Assembly (NCBI GenBank): GCA_023392115.1
Contig: JAEVZT010000515.1
Span: forward strand, 1 to 7,664
DNA length: 7,664 nt
Direction: 5' to 3'
Source: Chloroflexota bacterium
GTDB lineage: Bacteria; Chloroflexota; Anaerolineae; Aggregatilineales; Phototrophicaceae
Positions 5,305-7,664 of this stretch are shown here, piece after piece. Position numbers and translations under genes: made by a program. Position 1 is the stretch's first letter, and each line of letters opens with the position of its first letter. A model generated the notes under the pieces. The model was not told the DNA's origin, ran no database searches, and saw only the letters and a program-made list of their open reading frames with translations.

Positions 5305-6513
5305 ATGAGAGTTTTTATCGCCGGGATTGACGGCTATCTTGGCTGGCCGCTGGCGCAATACCTGACCGCGCGGGGTCACGAAGTCGGCGGAGTAGATCGC
5401 TTCCTACGCCGGACGTGGGTCGAAGAAGTCGGCAGCATGAGCGCCATCCCGGTTTATGGTATTGACGAACGACGCGCGGCGTTTCGCGACCGTCACGGCA
5501 AAGACCTGTGGTTCCGCGACGGCGATCTGCTCGATTACCCGTTCCTGCGTGACGTGCTGGCCGAGTTTCAGCCGGACGCGATCGTCCATCTCGCGGAAAT
5601 GCCGTCCGCGCCATACTCGATGATAGATCAGGAACACGCGGCGTTCACACAATATAACAACGTTGTCGGCAGCCTGAACGTGCTCTGGGCGATGCGCGAA
5701 GTCTGCCCGCAGGCGCATCTGGTCAAGCTGGGGACAATGGGCGAATACGGAACGCCAAACGTCGACATCCCCGAAGGCTTTTTTGAAATTGAGTTCCGCG
5801 GGCGCAAAGACACGCTGCCGTTTCCGCGACAGGCGGGCAGCTTCTACCACCTGACGAAAGTTCATGACACGCATAACACGATCTTCGCCTGCAAGATCTG
5901 GAATTTGAGCGCGACCGACATCATGCAGGGCGTTGTATTTGGCACGCAGATTGACGAAATGGGCGACGATCCGCGCTTACGCAGCCGCCTCGACTTCGAC
6001 CAGTGCTTCGGCACGGCGATCAACCGTTTCGCCTGCCAAGCCGTGATCGGGCATCCGCTGACGCTGTACGGCGTCGGGCACCAGAAGCGCGGCTTCCTGC
6101 CGATGCGCGACTCGATGCAGTGCCTGACGATCGCGATCGAGAATCCGCCGAAACCGGGCGAGTACCGCGTCTTCAACCAGTTCGAGGAGTGCTATACCGT
6201 CGAAGAACTAGCGGAGAAGGTGCGTCAAGCCGGCGCGGACGTTGGGCTGAATGTCGAGATAGAGCATTACGACAATCCGCGCACCGAACGCGAAGAACAC
6301 TACTATAACCCCGACCGCAACCACCTGATCGAGCTGGGTTATAAGCCGACGCATGATGTGGTCGCCGAAGTGCGGATCATGCTGCGTGACCTTATAGAGC
6401 ATCGTGAGCGCATTTTGGAGAAAAGCGATATTCTAATCCCGGACATCCGCTGGGATGGAACACGCCGCCGCTCACACGTCCTCGGCAAGACAGTCGCCCC
6501 CGTCAATTCCTGA
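5305..6513 (+). CDS. sqdB: UDP-sulfoquinovose synthase (SqdB/SQD1 family)
   Basis: The enzyme joins sulfite to UDP-glucose to make UDP-sulfoquinovose, the head-group donor for the sulfolipid SQDG or, in some archaea, for sulfated glycans. It is an extended short-chain dehydrogenase with tightly bound NAD. The 402 residues match the mature plant enzyme in length and follow it along the whole sequence: the NAD-binding GIDGYLGWPLAQYL (7-20); SAPYSMID (101-108); NNVVGSLNVL (118-127); KLGTMGEYGTPN (141-152), holding the catalytic Thr and Glu; YHLTKVHD (181-188), with the YxxxK pair Y181/K185; QGVVFGTQIDE (208-218); RDSMQC (268-273); and EHYYNP (331-336). The start at 5305 is fixed by GGAGGG and the N-terminal motif. 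It stands 83 bases after asd, with no clear promoter in that gap, and is followed by a hairpin terminator. No sulfolipid glycosyltransferase (SqdX/SqdD type) is visible nearby. Confidence 0.96.
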   Translation: MRVFIAGIDGYLGWPLAQYLTARGHEVGGVDRFLRRTWVEEVGSMSAIPVYGIDERRAAFRDRHGKDLWFRDGDLLDYPFLRDVLAEFQPDAIVHLAEMPSAPYSMIDQEHAAFTQYNNVVGSLNVLWAMREVCPQAHLVKLGTMGEYGTPNVDIPEGFFEIEFRGRKDTLPFPRQAGSFYHLTKVHDTHNTIFACKIWNLSATDIMQGVVFGTQIDEMGDDPRLRSRLDFDQCFGTAINRFACQAVIGHPLTLYGVGHQKRGFLPMRDSMQCLTIAIENPPKPGEYRVFNQFEECYTVEELAEKVRQAGADVGLNVEIEHYDNPRTEREEHYYNPDRNHLIELGYKPTHDVVAEVRIMLRDLIEHRERILEKSDILIPDIRWDGTRRRSHVLGKTVAPVNS

Positions 6514-6536
6514 CCGGTGACAGCAAAGCGTTATGG

Positions 6537-6570
6537 AAGCGCGGAGCGTTCCAGCCCCGCGCTTTTGATT
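6537..6570 (+). terminator. Hairpin terminator after sqdB
   Basis: AAGCGCGG (6537-6544) and CCGCGCTT (6557-6564) form a perfect 8-bp stem around a 12-base loop. A run of four Ts (6563-6566), interrupted by GA, follows. It lies 23 bases past the sqdB stop. The T-tract is short, so read-through into the next gene, whose start is only about 20 bases away, is likely; no separate promoter for that gene fits in between. Confidence 0.65.
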
Positions 6571-6574
6571 TGAC

Positions 6575-6579
6575 AGGGG
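6575..6579 (+). promoter_or_regulatory. Ribosome binding site of the hisD-family gene
   Basis: AGGGG lies 6 bases before the ATG at 6586. It is flanked by TTGAC (6570-6574) and GTCAA (6579-6583), which could pair as a small 5-bp hairpin holding most of the site in its loop. Confidence 0.55.
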
Positions 6580-6585
6580 TCAACG

Positions 6586-7664
6586 ATGGTTCAATTCCTG
6601 AAACTGAACGAATTATCACCCGAACAGCTAAACCGCCTGATGCGCCGTGCGGAAAAAGACATACGCGATCTACTGCCGCGCGCGCAGGAAGTCATCGACG
6701 CCGTGCGCGAGAACGGCGACGCGGCGGTTGTCGAGTACGCGCGGCGCTTCGACGCGCCCGGCTTTCAAGCACACATGCTCCGCGCAGCGCCCTCCGATTT
6801 TGAGGCGGCACGTTCAGCTGTGAGCACCGAAGTCGTCGCCGCGATTCGCGAAGCGCACGAGAACATCCGCCGCTTTCACGAAGCGCAGATGCCCGAACCG
6901 ATGTGGTTCACCGAAGTGCAACCCGGGATTATGGCGGGCGAGAAGGTGACGCCAGTCACGAGCGCCGGGCTGTACGTCCCGCGCGGCAAGGGCGCGTTCC
7001 CATCGGTTATGCTGATGCTGGCAACACCTGCGCGCGTCGCCGGTGTGCCGCGCGTGATCGTCGTCACGCCGCCGACGCCTGAAGGCAAGGCTGACGCCGC
7101 GTCGCTGGTGGCGGCTGAAATCTGCGGCGTCGATGAAGTCTACGTCGTCGGCGGAATGCAGGCGATCGCGGCGTTGGCATACGGTACAGAAACGATCCCG
7201 AAGGTCGACAAGCTGATCGGTCCCGGCAGCAGCTATGTATCCGCCGCCAAGCGCCTGCTTTACGGCACGGTCGATGTCGGGCTGCCGGCGGGTCCCAGCG
7301 AGTCGATCATCCTGACCGACGAGTCGACTGACGCGCGGCTGGCAGCGCTCGATCTGCTGGTCGAAGCCGAACATGGACCCGACTCGGCGGCGATTCTCGT
7401 CACCCACAGCGAAGAAATCGCCGAACAGGTGCTCGACGTGCTGCCCGGATATATTGCCGAGCTGCCTGAATGGCGGCGCGGATTCGTCGAAAACGTGCTG
7501 TCGAATTACGGCGGTGTGCTGCTGACGAACAGCATTGACGAGTCGATCCAGTTCGTCAACGACTATGCTCCCGAACACCTCGAAGTGCTGACGCGCGAGC
7601 CGTTCATTACGCTGCCGAAAATTCGCAACGCCGGTGAAATCCTGCTCGGACACTACACGCCGAT
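6586..7664 (+). CDS. hisD: Histidinol dehydrogenase family protein (3' end outside window)
   Basis: Histidinol dehydrogenase oxidises L-histidinol to histidine in two NAD-dependent, zinc-assisted steps. The window holds 359 residues; the usual length is about 430, so the last ~70 are missing, including the distal zinc-site residues. Family blocks are clear: TSAGLYVPRGKGAFPSVMLM (125-144), VYVVGGMQAIAALAYGT (185-201), IGPGSSYVSAAK (211-222), LPAGPSE (233-239), LLVEAEHGPDS (257-267), NYGGVLL (307-313) and YAPEHLE (327-333), which holds the catalytic Glu-His pair E330/H331. Two positions are odd. The glutamine that binds zinc in E. coli HisD (QAEH) is Glu here (E260), with H263 kept. The Asn of GPGN is Ser. 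AGGGG upstream supports the ATG at 6586. It could be true HisD or a paralogue acting on another amino- or hydroxy-alcohol; neighbours outside the window would help decide. I rate family membership as certain and the exact reaction as likely. Confidence 0.85.
   Translation, partial: MVQFLKLNELSPEQLNRLMRRAEKDIRDLLPRAQEVIDAVRENGDAAVVEYARRFDAPGFQAHMLRAAPSDFEAARSAVSTEVVAAIREAHENIRRFHEAQMPEPMWFTEVQPGIMAGEKVTPVTSAGLYVPRGKGAFPSVMLMLATPARVAGVPRVIVVTPPTPEGKADAASLVAAEICGVDEVYVVGGMQAIAALAYGTETIPKVDKLIGPGSSYVSAAKRLLYGTVDVGLPAGPSESIILTDESTDARLAALDLLVEAEHGPDSAAILVTHSEEIAEQVLDVLPGYIAELPEWRRGFVENVLSNYGGVLLTNSIDESIQFVNDYAPEHLEVLTREPFITLPKIRNAGEILLGHYTP

Noticed and set aside
6586..7664. Reading the HisD homologue as a sulfopropanediol dehydrogenase (HpsN) because sqdB is next to it
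   Set aside because: SqdB makes a sulfosugar and does not break one down, a terminator separates the genes, and I see no residue that marks the HpsN group. It is left as a point for the family tree, not a call.

Overview
The window is a stretch of GC-rich bacterial chromosome with seven complete or nearly complete genes and a short gene tail. All seven belong to recognisable housekeeping or biosynthetic families. The organism is probably a member of the Chloroflexota or a near relative. This is an inference from protein style: the wording of the prolyl-tRNA synthetase motifs, a SufR-like regulator beside an A-type Fe-S carrier, an archaeal/fungal-type aspartate-semialdehyde dehydrogenase, and a UDP-sulfoquinovose synthase. 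I could not test it by search. There is no sign of phage, IS elements, CRISPR, tRNA or rRNA.

Layout. (1) Positions 1-80 hold the C-terminal end of a membrane-anchored protein. (2) 127-1896 (+) is proS, a prolyl-tRNA synthetase with an editing insertion. (3) 1911-1943 is a hairpin with a T-tract on the minus strand, ending transcription of the convergent gene. (4) 1977-2411 (-) is an IscA/HesB-type Fe-S carrier with an unusual Cys-rich tail; it has its own good promoter at 2447-2475. (5) 2491-3141 (-) is a SufR/DeoR-like winged-helix regulator with three C-terminal cysteines. (6) 3142-3290 is a compact divergent promoter region with facing TTGACG boxes and palindromes. (7) 3291-4130 (+) is prephenate dehydratase with a TTG start. 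Two bases later comes aspartate-semialdehyde dehydrogenase, 4133-5221 (+). (8) 5305-6513 (+) is UDP-sulfoquinovose synthase (SqdB/SQD1), followed by a hairpin terminator. (9) From 6586 to the window end (+) is a histidinol dehydrogenase-family gene, cut off before its last ~70 residues.

The genes form small functional groups: an Fe-S sensing and delivery pair on the minus strand; an amino acid pair on the plus strand (phenylalanine; lysine/threonine/methionine), with a HisD-family enzyme after the sulfolipid gene; and one enzyme of sulfonated-sugar synthesis. I see no clearly new system. The points most worth a second look are the Cys-rich tail of the Fe-S carrier, the three-cysteine regulator and its palindromic control region, the replaced zinc-ligand position in the HisD homologue, and a SqdB that stands without its usual glycosyltransferase partner.
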